Assembly (NCBI GenBank): GCA_022823725.1
Contig: JAJEHL010000035.1
Span: 1-64,000, forward strand
DNA length: 64,000 nt
From: Candidatus Latescibacterota bacterium
GTDB taxonomy: Bacteria > Latescibacterota > UBA2968
Reading direction: 5' to 3'
Below are positions 25,285 to 34,655 of the stretch, in pieces. The position numbers were made by a program, and so were the translations under genes. Numbering within the stretch: position 1 is the first letter of the stretch; each line of letters opens with the position of its first letter. Under the pieces are notes generated by a model, which made no database searches, was not told the DNA's origin, and saw nothing but the letters and a program-made list of their open reading frames with translations.

Positions 25285-25392
25285 GACACAAAGCAAATAT
25301 CGCGCCAACGTCACAGAATGGCGCGATAAATTATATGGACAGAAACCAAGTACCTCTCATCATGCTTTTAATATGCTGTTTGCGCCCTTAAC
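25285..25392 (+). repeat. Leader repeat, copy 1 (inverted relative to copy 2)
   Basis: About 107 bases that align, at roughly three quarters identity by eye, with the reverse complement of 26713-26820. Both copies lie at the 5' side of an Rpn gene. Shared blocks include AAGCAAATATC, GTCACAG and AATATGCTGT.TTGCGCCCTT. They suggest that the Rpn unit moves or duplicates with its leader. Confidence 0.6.
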
Positions 25393-25500
25393 TTGAATGT
25401 ACGGATCGCCTTTGGAGGCACATACAAACGGAACGCACCGGAATACAAAAGTGTACGTTTTGATCCATGAATGATGGGTATCGTGAAAGATTTTTACATT

Positions 25501-25539
25501 AAAAAAATAGCGGTCTGCCGAGAATCGGCCTCCCGCGCT
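25501..25539 (-). terminator. Terminator of the HNH restriction gene
   Basis: On the minus strand a stem with GGCCGA/TCGGC core, extended by AGCG/CGCT pairs with a bulge, is followed by a run of seven T. It lies 50 bases after the HNH stop. Confidence 0.65.
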
Positions 25540-25588
25540 GTGCTTAATGGTTTTTTTTAGGATTGGCTGAAGGACACCACCTAACTGG

Positions 25589-26503
25589 CTACTTTGCACG
25601 ATAATTCCCTTTAAACACCTCTCTAACATGCCAGCCTATGAAACTCGCATTCGGATAGAAGGACTGCCTTTGAGGAAAGTTGATTTTTTTACCGTGAAAT
25701 CTCATAAGCCATTCTTCAAAACCCACTGAACCATGCGCATTATCCGATACCAGTATTTCTAATCGCCTGGACAAAGTGAAAGCTCCACGGTCGAATAGCT
25801 TGTGGTGTAACACGCATAGAGCCAGACCATTCATTGTTTCATCAGGTCCACCATAAGCGTGCCATTTGATATGGGCGGCTTCTAATCCAATGGGTTTGTG
25901 GCCTAATTTCACATCAAAACCACAGATAGTACATTTATACTCGTAGGCTTTTAGGACATTTGCAGGAAAGAGAGGTGAACGCGTTTGCGTCTTGGAAATC
26001 TGGGGAGCAAACACAATTTTCGGGATCTGTAAAATATCTTCAATTCCAGCAGCCTGTAAAATGTCTTCATGAATCGAAGCAGGAAAATGAGCATATAGTA
26101 GGCCGTGAATTATTTCAGACGCCAGTTTAGAATCCTGTTGAAGTCGCTGAGTAATAGCTTCGGAAAAACCTCCAGAAACATTGTAACGAACAAGATCTCC
26201 TTTTAGGGCATCGCCACTGTCTGTTAGTCCAATTTTATCGGCATCAGATACTTTCCAAATGCCGTCATTTTGAAGCCGCCAAAACGGATACTGTGTTCCA
26301 GTATTAGTTTGCCTGGGTCCAAACTCCTTCAGTAAGTTTCCAAGTTTCTCGTCTATTTCGGAGTATGGAATGAGTCGGCTTCCACTTTGTAACAATTTTC
26401 CAATTGCATATATAACTAACAATGGCTTGTGAGGTGCTCTTTTCTCACCACTTTTCCATAGATTCAAATCTTGAAATTTCTGAATGATTGATTCTCTATC
26501 CAT
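25589..26503 (-). CDS. HNH endonuclease with sulfur-binding-type domain (type IV, phosphorothioate-dependent restriction, ScoMcrA-like)
   Basis: Protein of 304 residues. The N-terminal ~150 residues match the sulfur-binding domain layout of phosphorothioate-dependent enzymes: ERAPHKPLLVIYAIGKL, LLKEFGPRQ, QYPFWRLQNDGIWKV. The C-terminal nuclease has a CTICGFDVKLG zinc knuckle, an HNH core EAAHIKWHAYGGPDETMNGLALCVLHHKLFDRGAF and a WHVREVF tail. Relatives cut DNA containing phosphorothioate. No dnd modification genes occur here, so it would act as a stand-alone type IV barrier. It lies between two inverted Rpn copies. Confidence 0.82.
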   Translation of the reverse strand: MDRESIIQKFQDLNLWKSGEKRAPHKPLLVIYAIGKLLQSGSRLIPYSEIDEKLGNLLKEFGPRQTNTGTQYPFWRLQNDGIWKVSDADKIGLTDSGDALKGDLVRYNVSGGFSEAITQRLQQDSKLASEIIHGLLYAHFPASIHEDILQAAGIEDILQIPKIVFAPQISKTQTRSPLFPANVLKAYEYKCTICGFDVKLGHKPIGLEAAHIKWHAYGGPDETMNGLALCVLHHKLFDRGAFTLSRRLEILVSDNAHGSVGFEEWLMRFHGKKINFPQRQSFYPNASFIGWHVREVFKGNYRAK

Positions 26504-26868
26504 TTTGTACGCTCTTTTGTTTAAGAGAATCTGAATGTGGTAATTGCTGAATCATAAAGGTTCAAGCCGATTGGTAAATTGGTGCCGTCTCAGCAGGCGA
26601 ACAAATGGACAAGTGGTACATATCTTTCACATGCCAGCTCATTCATCGCTCAAAATATACAGAAATTGTTCTGCGCCAAACAGGTAATCCTTAAATTCAA
26701 GTTGAAAAAAAGGGCGCAATACAGCATATTTGAAAACATAATAAGGGTATTTGACGCTGTTCATACCATTTGTCGCGCGATGCTGTGACATTGGCCTGAT
26801 ATTTGCTTGGGTTCTGACTGTTGCGTTTGTCCAAAATATGACCAACCCTCAGACCCAGAGCATCTATT
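26504..26868. other. Intergenic region upstream of the HNH gene and Rpn copy B
   Basis: 365 bases with no supported gene. The right half contains leader repeat copy 2 (26713-26820). The left part should hold the HNH promoter on the minus strand, but I could not pick a convincing -35/-10 pair. Confidence 0.5.
26713..26820 (-). repeat. Leader repeat, copy 2 (inverted relative to copy 1)
   Basis: Reverse-complement homologue of 25285-25392, placed about 50 bases before the Rpn copy B start. Together the two copies bracket the HNH gene in inverted orientation. Confidence 0.6.
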
Positions 26869-27756
26869 ATGGCAGACATCGACACCATCTCCAAATACCT
26901 GATTCAACACTATCCCGACCACTTCGCCCATTTTGTCCTCGCACGGGAGGACGTCGAGGTCATTGATGTCATTGAAACGGAGCAAACCACGGTCGAATCC
27001 CGCCGAGCAGATAGCTTCATCCGCGTGCGAATCGGCGAAGACGAAGCGTTAGTACACAACGAGTTTCAAACTACGGATAGCAGTCCGTCCATGCCACGCC
27101 GCATGGCAGGGTATATTGGGCGCGCCATTGAGCATCACGGTCTGCCGATATATTCCAACGTGATCTACCTGCGTCCGGATGCTGGACAGCGCGACCCTGG
27201 GTTCTACGAGCAAGCCCTACCCGGCTACCGTGTGGTGATTCAGTACAATGTGATCAGGCTGATTGAAGTCGAAGGCCAACATATCCTTGATGCGGGACAT
27301 TCGGGTCTAATCCCTTTCACGCCATTGATGAAGCCACCTGAGGGGATGACCTCGGATGCGTGGTTGCAACAGTGTATTCACACCGCTCGGACGCGCCCCA
27401 TAGATCGGTCACCCAAGGCCGATTATCTGGCTGGCATGGTGGCCTTGAGCGAGTTGGTATATACGTCTGAAACGATTTCTGATATTATTTTTAAGGAGGG
27501 CATCATGGATATCATTCGCGAATCATCGCTTATTCAGCAATTTACCCAACAAAGCAGAGAGGAAGGTATTGGGCAAGGTATCCAGGAAAGTATCCAGGAA
27601 GTTCTGGAGATTCGCTTTGGTCTCCGCGAGACAGATCCCCTATTTGCTCGCATCGCGGCTATTGAAGATTTACAACGCCTCAAGCAGTTGCACCGCGCAG
27701 CGATACAGGTGTCCAATCTTGATGAATTTGGACGCATGTTAGATTCAACGGTGTGA
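26869..27756 (+). CDS. Rpn-family PD-(D/E)XK nuclease-like protein, copy B
   Basis: Protein of 295 residues paralogous to copy A: ISKYLIQHYPDHFAHFVL, VEVIDVIETEQTTVESRRADSFIRVRIGEDEALVHNEFQTTD (nuclease-like core with D, E and Q positions), MAGYIGRAIEHHGLPIYSNVIYLRPDAGQRDPG, and a C-terminal IAAIEDLQRLKQLHRAAIQVSNLDEF. It diverges in the C-terminal linker. Opposite orientation to copy A. No strong ribosome site is seen. Whether it is catalytic is unknown. Confidence 0.8.
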   Translation: MADIDTISKYLIQHYPDHFAHFVLAREDVEVIDVIETEQTTVESRRADSFIRVRIGEDEALVHNEFQTTDSSPSMPRRMAGYIGRAIEHHGLPIYSNVIYLRPDAGQRDPGFYEQALPGYRVVIQYNVIRLIEVEGQHILDAGHSGLIPFTPLMKPPEGMTSDAWLQQCIHTARTRPIDRSPKADYLAGMVALSELVYTSETISDIIFKEGIMDIIRESSLIQQFTQQSREEGIGQGIQESIQEVLEIRFGLRETDPLFARIAAIEDLQRLKQLHRAAIQVSNLDEFGRMLDSTV

Positions 27757-27819
27757 CCTGAGACAAATCCTTATTGGTCTGTAAAAAAAACCTGCTAATA
27801 TATTTTTCTTATAGACTGG

Positions 27820-27896
27820 ATTACTTCGTCATGCTTCGCGTGGCGGCTTTAAGCATGCCGCAATGACGCTGGCATAACGTCAGTAATGACGCTGGA
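27820..27896. repeat. Short palindromic and direct repeats
   Basis: CGTCATGC and GCATGCCGCAATGACG form an imperfect dyad, and the phrase AATGACGCTGG occurs twice (near 27862 and 27885). This looks like a small intergenic repeat element between two convergent genes. It could also contribute to termination. Confidence 0.45.
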
Positions 27897-29693
27897 TTAT
27901 GACGATTGCCAAATCACCAACCTTTTCATCTCGTGCTTCTTAGCGAAATACACATTATTTTTCATCACAGGACCGGGAATCTGGAAAGCGTCTTCTTCCT
28001 CGTACAGGGGCGTAATAGCGCGGCGGGCTGGATCGAACGCATAAAAAGACCCCGTAGTAAAACCGTATAGCTTCCCATCTGGTCCATTCTGAAGCCCCAG
28101 GTCCAGGGGACGGCCACCTAAAGGAATCGCATAGAGAAAAGCCCGCGCAACAGGATCAAAAGCAAACAGAACAGAACCCCCATCGCCCAAAGCCGTACCG
28201 TACAACACCCCATCCTCGCCGACAACAAGCGCATTAATCGCCGAAATCTGCCTATCGAGCGTCCCCTCCCACGCCTTCTCCTCCCGCTCATAATCCCACA
28301 AAAACAGCACCGCCTGTGAAACCCGCGGACGGGTACCAGACCCGCCGTTAATCGTCGTCCCCACCGCGAGCAAATCCTGGCGAGACAGCCAGGCCAGCGA
28401 CCAGCAACTCGCCTCACCGGCAATATCGCGGTAAGACCCAAATTGCTCCGTAACAGGATCGAACCACGACAACGGACCGCCCCACAAACCATAATCCGGA
28501 ACAGACGCAACCCACACCCGACCCATCGGACCCGTCACCATCGTGCGAGGACGATAAGACACCTCATCCACACGCCCCAAATCACGCGGATTGCTATCAG
28601 CCTCTAACCCAAAATGATACGGACGCGAAGGATCATACACCGACAGCCTGGCACCGGGATAAGAACAAATATAGAGCTTCCCGTCCAAATTCCCCATCGA
28701 ATACGCCTCCCCAGTCGCCGTGGAACAAACGCCCAGATCCGTCATCTCGCCCGAAGAAGGCACATACCGAAACAAATGCAACGGCAAAATACTCGACCCG
28801 TAAATATTGTCATCCGGACCGCGATGCAGCAAAAACAACTCGCTCCCCGCCGACTTGTATGAAATGGACAACCGCCTCGTCGCGCCCGTCTCAGGATGTG
28901 TGATACCAACCACGCGATACATCTGCGTATCCCGATCCGCAAAATCAACAAACGCACCATCGGACATCGTCGGCAGCGGTTCAGGCTCGGGAAGCGTATC
29001 CACCCGAACCGCCTCAAACCCCGTCAGGCGAAAATTGCCCTCAGACGACTGAATATAAAGCGACCCATCAGACGCCCGCATCAACGACGACGCCCCGCCA
29101 TCCTCCTTTGCCACAACCGGTCCCACCACCTTCCGAACACCCGTCTTCGGATCCAATACCACCACATGGGGGCGCGTCATCTTAATATCGCATGCAATCG
29201 TCCCATCAGGCGTACACATCGGATAACAATACATATCCGTCTCATCCATCCGCCCATATCGCACAAACTCACCCGTCTTCGGATCGTAACTCGTCAGCCC
29301 CGCCGAACCGTAACACCCGATCCACAGCACGCCCTGGGCATCCTCATCAATACGGCACGGAAACGTATCGTGCGGCAAATTAATCGCCCCCAAATTATCC
29401 AATCGCCCCGCCTTTGGATCATAAGAAAACAAATAACCCACGTACGCCGCCCCGATATAAATCACACCACTTCGGCTCAGCAACGTAGCCGTCGGATAAT
29501 GCGCCGAAGACATCGCCGCCGTCACCTGATCCGTCTCCCCCGTAACCGGATCAATCTTCACCACCATAAAACCATCCGCCTGCTGGCCCATCACAGCCAC
29601 CAGACAATCGCGATCCTCTGCATCCAGCGCCGGAAAAATACGCACCCAATTAACACTGCGGACCGGCACGCCAAGAGATTGGACAGAAGACAT
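27897..29693 (-). CDS. Predicted beta-propeller protein
   Basis: Protein of 598 residues built from repeated blades of the form '...YDPKTGEF...', 'GVLWIGCYG', 'GSLYIQSSEG', 'GKLYICSYPGARLSVYDP', 'GRVWVASVPDYG', 'GVLYGTALGDGGSVLFAFDP', 'GKLYGFTTGSFYAFDP', resembling SMP-30/Vgb/NHL-type propellers. No signal peptide is evident. I cannot assign a substrate; such proteins may be lactonases, binding scaffolds or sensors. It follows the PBP1A gene after a terminator, so it is probably expressed separately. Confidence 0.68.
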   Translation of the reverse strand: MSSVQSLGVPVRSVNWVRIFPALDAEDRDCLVAVMGQQADGFMVVKIDPVTGETDQVTAAMSSAHYPTATLLSRSGVIYIGAAYVGYLFSYDPKAGRLDNLGAINLPHDTFPCRIDEDAQGVLWIGCYGSAGLTSYDPKTGEFVRYGRMDETDMYCYPMCTPDGTIACDIKMTRPHVVVLDPKTGVRKVVGPVVAKEDGGASSLMRASDGSLYIQSSEGNFRLTGFEAVRVDTLPEPEPLPTMSDGAFVDFADRDTQMYRVVGITHPETGATRRLSISYKSAGSELFLLHRGPDDNIYGSSILPLHLFRYVPSSGEMTDLGVCSTATGEAYSMGNLDGKLYICSYPGARLSVYDPSRPYHFGLEADSNPRDLGRVDEVSYRPRTMVTGPMGRVWVASVPDYGLWGGPLSWFDPVTEQFGSYRDIAGEASCWSLAWLSRQDLLAVGTTINGGSGTRPRVSQAVLFLWDYEREEKAWEGTLDRQISAINALVVGEDGVLYGTALGDGGSVLFAFDPVARAFLYAIPLGGRPLDLGLQNGPDGKLYGFTTGSFYAFDPARRAITPLYEEEDAFQIPGPVMKNNVYFAKKHEMKRLVIWQSS

Positions 29694-29703
29694 ATCTACA
29701 CCC

Positions 29704-29738
29704 CAAAAAAACGGGATGACCCGTTATTGGATCATCCC
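29704..29738 (-). terminator. Terminator after PBP1A gene
   Basis: GGGATGA (29713-29719) pairs with TCATCCC (29732-29738), extended by an inner CC/GG pair; on the minus strand a run of seven T follows. It separates the envelope operon from the propeller gene. Confidence 0.85.
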
Positions 29739-29745
29739 ACAGCAA

Positions 29746-31941
29746 TCAAAACTGATATTCCCGTTTGGTCCTGGGCTTTTTCGGTTCACTGGGAGTCGGC
29801 AAAGACTGCGTATTCGAGGTATGTATATGACACGGGCGTTTGGGTTCAGTGCCCGGCTTAAACACCTCGGTATAGCGCTTGGAACAATAAATAGACGCCA
29901 CCTCATAAGTCTCCCCACAAACCTCCACCTTTGGGATATCTTCCGGCAACACAAAATTTTCAACCGGCAGCCTCAGCATGGCATGGGCACGCTGCATAAA
30001 CTCCGCCCAAATCGGCAACGCCACAGCCGCACCCGACATTCGGCTACCCATCGACACCTTGGAATCAAACCCCACCCAAACCCCACACACAATCTGAGGC
30101 GTAAACCCGATAAACCACGCATCGGCATACTCCTGCGTCGTACCCGTCTTCCCCGCGGCGGGACGACGAAATCCATAAGCCGTACGCGCACTCCGCCCAG
30201 TACCCGTCAAAACCGCGTAATTTTCACCCGCCCGCATATCCAGAATCGACTGCATCAGATTCACAGTCACAGCCGCAGTCTCCTCACTCAACACAACCCG
30301 TTCGCGCCCCTGCACATTCTCCTCGAGCACATTCCCATTCTTATCCTCAACCTTCAAAATCGACATCGGCGTCACCCGAATACCCTTATTCGCCAGCGTC
30401 CCATAAGCCGACACCAATTCCAACAACTTGACCTCACTCGTCCCCATCCCCAAAGACAAAACCGGTTGAATCTGCGAATCAATACCCATCTTCATCGCGT
30501 AATCCACCGCCGTCTTCGGACTCACCGCTTGCAGCACCTGAGTCGTCACCACATTGCGAGAACCCGCAAGCCCCTCGCGCATCGTCATCCACCCCAAAAA
30601 TTTTCGGTCGTAATTCTCCGGCTGCCAATACGTCCCATCGTACATCTTAATCGACACAGCCGTATCGGGCAACCGCCAGGTGACCGTATGGCCCTTATCA
30701 ACCGCAGCCGTATAAATAAAAGGCTTAAAAGCAGACCCAGGCTGACGCATAGCCTGCGTTGCGCGGTTGAACTTACTCTCTTCAAAATCGCGCCCACCCA
30801 CCAGTGCCAAAACATGTCCCGTATGCGGATCCAGCGCCACCAGTGCCCCCTGCAACACCAGATTGGCCAGCGTATCCTGATGCGTCTTAATCTTCGCAAA
30901 AAATGCCGCCCCCGGGGGATCGCGCTTCCATTTGGCAGCCACGCGATCTTTTAGCTCCATCAATTTTTGCGACACCACATCCTCTGCAATCTCCTGCAAC
31001 CGACTATCCAGCGTCGTAGTAACAGTCGCGCCGTCGTAAAGCACACTCAGACCATAAGTATGCTCCAAATACTTGCGGATATCCTCTGTAAAATAAGGCG
31101 CTTCTCCCGTCTCCTCGCGATTCTCCTTCAAAACAATTGGACGCTGCGCAGTCGAATCGTATTCTGCCGCTGTAATCTTGCCCGACCCCCGCAAATTGTA
31201 CAACACCACATTATTGCGCCTATCCAGCGACCGCTCGGGATGGTAAATCGGCGAATAGGGCATCGGGCCCTTCAAAAGCCCGACCAACAACGCCCCCTCA
31301 TCCAGCGTCAAACGTTCGACATTCTTCCCAAAAAAACGACGCGCAGCAGTCTGAATACCATAAGCACTATTGCCGAAATACATCTGATTAAAATACATGG
31401 TAATAATCTCGCGCTTGGTATAGGTGCGCTCCAAAAGCACGGCAGTCAACTGCTCCTGAATTTTGCGTGTCCACGTTGGATCCAGCGTGAGAAAAATATT
31501 GCGCGCCAGTTGTTGCGTCAGCGTACTCGCACCGTGTCCCTTTAAGGTACCCGACGTATAAACATTGCGGAACACCACGCGAATAATATCGGGAACACTC
31601 ACACCCCAGTGCCCCCAAAAACGCTGATCTTCTGTGACAATCAAGGCATCTATCACCGCATCTGGCAATTGCTCAAACGCGATGGGATCACGCCTCTGCA
31701 CCCAGAACTTCTTCAACTCCACGCCATCTCGGGAAAAAATATTAGTCGTCTGTGCGGGATCCACATCCTCTAACTTATCAAAAGACGGCAAGCCATCTTT
31801 GTACCCATAAATCACCGCAACAGCAATGGTCAAATACCCCACCGCACAAATCGCACAATAGATCGCCATACGGGAAAGATGGGGCCTTATCCCATAGATA
31901 TAAGGTTTTACGCGATCAATATAAGGTTTTATCCTATCCAT
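29746..31941 (-). CDS. mrcA: Penicillin-binding protein 1A (bifunctional glycosyltransferase/transpeptidase)
   Basis: Class A PBP of 731 residues that polymerises and crosslinks peptidoglycan. It has a single N-terminal membrane anchor (~residues 25-45), a GT51 domain (TEDQRFWGHWGV, GASTLTQQLARN, KGPMPYSP) and a transpeptidase domain with PGSAFKPF (SxxK ~402), SRN and KTGTT (~598). The first 22 residues contain a near-tandem repeat (RIKPYIDRVKPYIYGIRPHL) mirrored at DNA level by repeated ATATAAGGTTTTA. The C-terminal tail is Pro/Lys-rich. It starts 6 bases after the TPP enzyme stop and ends the operon. Confidence 0.92.
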   Translation of the reverse strand: MDRIKPYIDRVKPYIYGIRPHLSRMAIYCAICAVGYLTIAVAVIYGYKDGLPSFDKLEDVDPAQTTNIFSRDGVELKKFWVQRRDPIAFEQLPDAVIDALIVTEDQRFWGHWGVSVPDIIRVVFRNVYTSGTLKGHGASTLTQQLARNIFLTLDPTWTRKIQEQLTAVLLERTYTKREIITMYFNQMYFGNSAYGIQTAARRFFGKNVERLTLDEGALLVGLLKGPMPYSPIYHPERSLDRRNNVVLYNLRGSGKITAAEYDSTAQRPIVLKENREETGEAPYFTEDIRKYLEHTYGLSVLYDGATVTTTLDSRLQEIAEDVVSQKLMELKDRVAAKWKRDPPGAAFFAKIKTHQDTLANLVLQGALVALDPHTGHVLALVGGRDFEESKFNRATQAMRQPGSAFKPFIYTAAVDKGHTVTWRLPDTAVSIKMYDGTYWQPENYDRKFLGWMTMREGLAGSRNVVTTQVLQAVSPKTAVDYAMKMGIDSQIQPVLSLGMGTSEVKLLELVSAYGTLANKGIRVTPMSILKVEDKNGNVLEENVQGRERVVLSEETAAVTVNLMQSILDMRAGENYAVLTGTGRSARTAYGFRRPAAGKTGTTQEYADAWFIGFTPQIVCGVWVGFDSKVSMGSRMSGAAVALPIWAEFMQRAHAMLRLPVENFVLPEDIPKVEVCGETYEVASIYCSKRYTEVFKPGTEPKRPCHIHTSNTQSLPTPSEPKKPRTKREYQF

Positions 31942-31947
31942 CCTGAT

Positions 31948-33555
31948 CTAATCCGGGTAAAGCCACGGCACGCGGCTGATGAGATAATCGCGCTGTTCCT
32001 GCATCATCACCTCAATCACAGTAGGACCTTCCAAACCCAGCGTATCCGCAAAAACCGCTTCAAAACGGTCTGGATCATCCACGCGAATACCCCTTGCACC
32101 CAGAGACCGCGCGAGATCTGCAAGACGAGGCGTCTTCATATCCGTATCGATTACCCGACCATTAAAAGCCCTGGCCTGAGCGCCGCGAATCGCCGAAAGA
32201 CTGCCATCATTGGAAACAACCGAAACCGTCCCAACACCGTGTTCGGCAGCCGTAGCGAGTTCGCTCGCCGTCATCTGAAACCCGCCATCGCCACAAAACG
32301 CGACAACCTGCTGATCTGGACACGCGAGCTTCGCGCCAATAGCAGCGGGAACCGCAAAACCCAGCGTAACCGAATGACTGGGATAGAGAAACGTACGCGG
32401 AATAGCAATCGGATACTCGTCAAACGCGCGATACCCAATAGACGTAACATCCACCACAATAATCGCATCCTCTGGAAGCGACTTGCGCGTAACGCCCATA
32501 ATCGGCACCGGCGCGCGATTGGACGCGGCCTCGGCCCGCGTGCGATCAATAAAATCGCCCCAATCAGCCGCATAACCACCTGCTACCTCGGCGAGTTGGG
32601 AAATCGACAGCGCCAGATCGCCCGCGGCACCCGCCTCAATCGGATACTCGCGCCCAAGCTCTCGCGGATCGGGATCGAGTTGAACCTTGAGATCCGGCAG
32701 AGGAAGCGACCAACTCCGCGTATCGATCTGCGTAAAGCGACAGCCAATACCGAGCAGCAAATCCGCACGACCGAGAACAGTCTTACCTGCCTGGGCAGAA
32801 CAATGCCCCACAGTCAGAGGATGACCATCTGGCATAACCCCCTTTCCCAAACGGGAATAAACAACCGGAATATTGAGACCCTCTGCAAGAGAACGGAGCG
32901 CATCGGTAGCATTGGCGTGAATAACCGCACTACCCGCCAGAATAGCCGGACGCTTCGCCGTGCGAAGCACCCGAGCCACGCGGTCAATATCCGCGCCATC
33001 GGGACACAGGCGATCCCCTTCAACCACAGGTGGAATATCCGCCATACCCTCCTCTGCGGCCACATCAGTCGGCAATTCAATAACCGCAGGACCGGGACGC
33101 GGCGCACGCAATGCTTTGAACGCACCAACGACCGCATCGGGAATTTCATCAATAGATTTGGGACGTGCAAAAAAGTGCGTAATTGACCTAAAAAAAGTCT
33201 CCTGATCCAAACCGTGAAAACACTTGGCGCGATCCCGTCCGTCAAAAGCCACCTCTGTCCCCCCGGTAATCAACAGCACGGGAATGCAATCCGTATGGGC
33301 ATCCACCAGACCCGTAGAAGCATTTGTCGAACCGGGACCCGGAACAGTAAGCGCGACACCAACGCGCCCAGACGCACGCGCATACCCATTCGCAATCAGA
33401 GTCGCACCCTGTTCGTGACGGATGAGCAAATGGCGAATCCCACCAGCGCGCAGCACCGCATCGTACAGATGAATATTCTGATTCCCAGGCATACCCGTAA
33501 GCGTATCAACACCCTGCGCTTTCAAACTTTGAATAAGAACATCAGCACCGGTCAT
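31948..33555 (-). CDS. Thiamine-diphosphate-dependent enzyme, acetolactate synthase large-subunit-like
   Basis: Protein of 535 residues with the three ThDP-fold domains: N-terminal PYR domain with catalytic Glu in IRHEQGATL (E48) and GVALTVPGPGSTNASTG, a central domain, and a PP domain with GDGGFQM near residue 424 and the metal/ThDP motif ending SNDG. It resembles IlvB/AHAS but no small regulatory subunit gene is adjacent, and it sits with sugar-nucleotide and cell-wall genes, so a different 2-keto-acid reaction (for example sulfopyruvate- or phosphonopyruvate-like decarboxylase) is possible. It is 12 bases downstream of the GT4 gene. Confidence 0.83.
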   Translation of the reverse strand: MTGADVLIQSLKAQGVDTLTGMPGNQNIHLYDAVLRAGGIRHLLIRHEQGATLIANGYARASGRVGVALTVPGPGSTNASTGLVDAHTDCIPVLLITGGTEVAFDGRDRAKCFHGLDQETFFRSITHFFARPKSIDEIPDAVVGAFKALRAPRPGPAVIELPTDVAAEEGMADIPPVVEGDRLCPDGADIDRVARVLRTAKRPAILAGSAVIHANATDALRSLAEGLNIPVVYSRLGKGVMPDGHPLTVGHCSAQAGKTVLGRADLLLGIGCRFTQIDTRSWSLPLPDLKVQLDPDPRELGREYPIEAGAAGDLALSISQLAEVAGGYAADWGDFIDRTRAEAASNRAPVPIMGVTRKSLPEDAIIVVDVTSIGYRAFDEYPIAIPRTFLYPSHSVTLGFAVPAAIGAKLACPDQQVVAFCGDGGFQMTASELATAAEHGVGTVSVVSNDGSLSAIRGAQARAFNGRVIDTDMKTPRLADLARSLGARGIRVDDPDRFEAVFADTLGLEGPTVIEVMMQEQRDYLISRVPWLYPD

Positions 33556-33567
33556 AAAAAATTCCTT

Positions 33568-34653
33568 TCACCTCACAAAAAGATCGAAATATTCTGCAGC
33601 AGTCTTATCCCAGGTAAATTCAGAACGCACATAATCGCGGGCTTCGCGTTCTATTTCCTCGCGCTCTGTTGTAGATAATTGAAAAAATGCGTGAATCTGA
33701 TCGACAAACGCCTGGTAATCATTCGGCGGAATCAAATACCCCCCCTTGCTAACACTCTCTGTGAGTGCATCCACAGCAAAAGCGACAACAGGCGTAGCAT
33801 CGTGCATACATTCGAGATGGGTAATGCCAAACCCCTCCACATCGTTGGGATAGGGCACATTGGGCATAATAAAAAGATCGGCTTCTCCTCTGATAAATCC
33901 CAATTCTTCATCGCTGAGATAAAGCAACAACACCCGGTCTTGAAGACCATTTTCTTTCCAAATCTCGCGAATGCGCTCGGCATCTGGACCCGAACCGCTC
34001 ACGATCAGTTTGATATCTCGATCGAGCAAAGGCACGCCGCATTCCAAAAATTTGGCCACGCCTTTCCGGGGCACCTGCCTGCCGAAATTCAGAACAATTT
34101 TATCCCGCCCAAATTGAACGCCGTGTTCGGCTTCGAATCGCGTTTTGAGAGCCTCGCGCTGCGCCCTATGAATACTGGGCGGATCGATACCGAGATAAAT
34201 AATATCAATTTTTTCAACGGGCACACCCGCCTGAATACTAACTGCCCTGGTAATTTGACTGATAACAGCCACCCTGTCGCAAAACGAAACACCAAAGCGC
34301 ATCATGCGGCTAAATATTGGATTGGAAAACGTCATCTCCAAACCGTAAATCGTCACCACAAAACGCATGCGCGTGAACAACCTCAGAAATGGCGCAATAG
34401 AACAAATCACGCCATCGCTAAAATAAATCGCATCAACCCGCCTGAAAAGAATACAAAAAAAAGAAACAAAAAATACATAAGGCACGAACCAGATCAGATG
34501 CAAAAGCGAATCTCTACCCAGCGCCACCAGCTTGACCGAACACATCTCAATCAAACGATGATAGAGATTATAACAATGCGTCTGAATACCGCCCACGCTG
34601 GGCGGATAGCGACGCGCGAGAAAAAGGATGCGGAAATTGTTTTTAGAAGACAT
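33568..34653 (-). CDS. Glycosyltransferase family 4
   Basis: Protein of 361 residues with a GT-B fold: N-terminal LARRYPPSVGGIQTHCYNLY, a hydrophobic stretch (LIWFVPYVFFVSFFCILF) suggesting membrane association, AVISQITR, IYLGIDP, FGRQVPRKGV, VSGSGPDAERI and the donor-binding GFGITHLECMHDATPVVAF (E-x7-E). It probably transfers a sugar from a nucleotide donor to a lipid or polysaccharide. It follows the GHMP kinase by 2 bases and thus belongs to the galU operon. Confidence 0.9.
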   Translation of the reverse strand: MSSKNNFRILFLARRYPPSVGGIQTHCYNLYHRLIEMCSVKLVALGRDSLLHLIWFVPYVFFVSFFCILFRRVDAIYFSDGVICSIAPFLRLFTRMRFVVTIYGLEMTFSNPIFSRMMRFGVSFCDRVAVISQITRAVSIQAGVPVEKIDIIYLGIDPPSIHRAQREALKTRFEAEHGVQFGRDKIVLNFGRQVPRKGVAKFLECGVPLLDRDIKLIVSGSGPDAERIREIWKENGLQDRVLLLYLSDEELGFIRGEADLFIMPNVPYPNDVEGFGITHLECMHDATPVVAFAVDALTESVSKGGYLIPPNDYQAFVDQIHAFFQLSTTEREEIEREARDYVRSEFTWDKTAAEYFDLFVR

Positions 34654-34655
34654 AA

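Larger units (their letters stand above)
25249..25588. other. Intergenic region with the Rpn leader repeat and hairpins
   Basis: No gene is supported in this 340-base gap. It holds an inverted repeat TGTCTGAT/ATCAGACA (25263-25270 with 25281-25288), a perfect 10-base hairpin (25298-25307 with 25319-25328), one copy of a ~107-base leader repeat (about 25285-25392) also found inverted at 26713-26820, and the terminator of the HNH gene. Confidence 0.6.

Noticed and set aside
25360-25629. Minus-strand frame of 89 residues between Rpn copy A and the HNH gene
   Set aside because: Covers the HNH terminator and leader repeat; no motif and no ribosome site.
26579-26966. Short frames upstream of Rpn copy B
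   Set aside because: They translate the leader repeat and the start of the real gene in other frames.
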